Source: Tubiluchus corallicola
Lineage: Eukaryota; Priapulida; Priapulimorpha; Priapulimorphida; Tubiluchidae
NCBI GenBank assembly: GCA_030141605.1
Contig: JAQGDQ010000042.1
Location: 62,001-126,000, forward strand
Direction of reading: 5' to 3'
DNA length: 64,000 nt
Shown: positions 63,107-64,000 of the stretch, piece by piece
Numbering within the stretch: the stretch's first letter is position 1
How the letters are laid out: every line of letters starts with the position of its first letter
The notes under the pieces: generated by a model
What the model was told of the DNA's origin: nothing
Database searches by the model: none
Seen by the model: the letters and a program-made list of their open reading frames with translations, nothing else
Program-made: the position numbers and the translations under genes

Positions 63107-64000
63107 GTAGGTGTTTCACTTCAACTTTAACTTTAATTTAAGGTTTGAAAAGATTTTTCAGTGGACAATTCATTTCAATTTATTGCTCAAATACATATAA
63201 CGTACATTGGCAAAATGCAATACAGTACGTACATGTCAAATAGTGCATACGTATAAAGTTAATTTATATAAGCTTTGTGCAAAAGATTATTTTCAGTGAT
63301 AGTAATAGTAGTAATTAACATTTTTGGTATAATTTGTGTTAACATGGATAAGTTAGCTAACTAATTAAAAAGCACTGATACAAAATCACAATTAAATGTT
63401 GTATTTTTCAGCAATGAAAGAAAAGGAAAAAATGATTGAATAGTATTTGTTTCAGCTATTTGAGTAAAGGTTTATAAGGAATGAATAATGAATAAGTTAT
63501 AAAAGAATTATGATCAAAGATATTATATTAGTAGGCACATAGTTAACGTGAGTAACTGTCACACAGACGTTGCATTTACATTTTGGTCAGTTCTTCAGCA
63601 ACCAAAAACTAACCAAAATACAAGCCAAATCTAGCACAGGACCTGGCATGAGTTAGACGTCTTCGCAGCAAAAATGTCAACTCGGCACTCGGAACGTCAC
63701 ATAATGCCTTGCTATGTGCTACAACTTATGTGGACATTAATGTAATTAGCACGTACATAATTAAACCAACCCAGTGAGTATTTTTTGGTTGTAGAGACAT
63801 CTGACGTCTGCCATTCGATTCTGTCGTAGGATTTTAGTTGTGTGTTAAAATTTTTACAGTGTTAAGATTCCGAAATTGTGACAACATTGAATCCTAAAGT
63901 TGGTGATAGATCTAACAGTGCGCAAAGCAGCCTAAATTGGTAATAGATTGGTGTGAAAAAATTTGTGATCTTTAACATAAAAAATGTTGAAAGCTCTATA
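63107..64000 (+). other. METTL16 intron 2, continuing off window
   Basis: I see no further METTL16 exon or other feature. Confidence 0.5.

Overview
This is nuclear DNA from an intron-rich animal, AT-rich and full of decayed transposable elements. All genes recognised have animal orthologues: TBC1D2, BBS9, PIGB, GGCX, a BTBD-type BTB-BACK gene, ALDH9A1 and METTL16. GGCX and BBS9 together point to a metazoan. Intron sizes, composition and Tc1, hAT and LINE remnants fit a marine or other non-vertebrate animal; the species cannot be named from the sequence. All splice sites I placed are GT-AG. The exon chains of PIGB, GGCX and ALDH9A1 close in frame from ATG to stop (508, 744 and 522 codons), which supports the models.

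Layout. About 1.1-15.4 kb, minus strand: a TBC1D2-like RabGAP, 16 coding exons, with its C-terminus beyond the left edge; its introns carry microsatellites, MITE-like remnants and LINE 3' ends. 15.5-17.9 kb: intergenic, with a LINE tail and a pogo-like inverted-repeat element. 17.96-20.7 kb, plus strand: BBS9 as one uninterrupted 914-codon exon. 22.36-33.5 kb, plus strand: PIGB in ten exons; exon 2 lies alone between a LINE/Tc1 cluster and a 32-bp minisatellite, and a later intron holds a dimeric ~285-bp satellite. 33.5-36.8 kb: a duplicated segment, a degraded coding remnant and a hAT-like MITE. 36.87-55.4 kb, plus strand: GGCX in 14 exons; intron 4 contains a complete intronless BTB-BACK gene on the same strand, and intron 9 contains a hAT element with a perfect 8-bp target duplication. 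57.9-61.9 kb, minus strand: ALDH9A1 in two exons. From 62.2 kb, plus strand: the first two exons of METTL16, divergent from ALDH9A1 across about 320 bp.

The genes do different housekeeping jobs: Rab regulation, the BBSome, GPI anchor mannosylation, vitamin K-dependent carboxylation, carnitine-precursor aldehyde oxidation and RNA m6A methylation. I see no operon-like pathway. I found no convincing new biological system. The most notable points are the gene nested in GGCX, the single-exon BBS9 and several well-delimited mobile elements and repeats.
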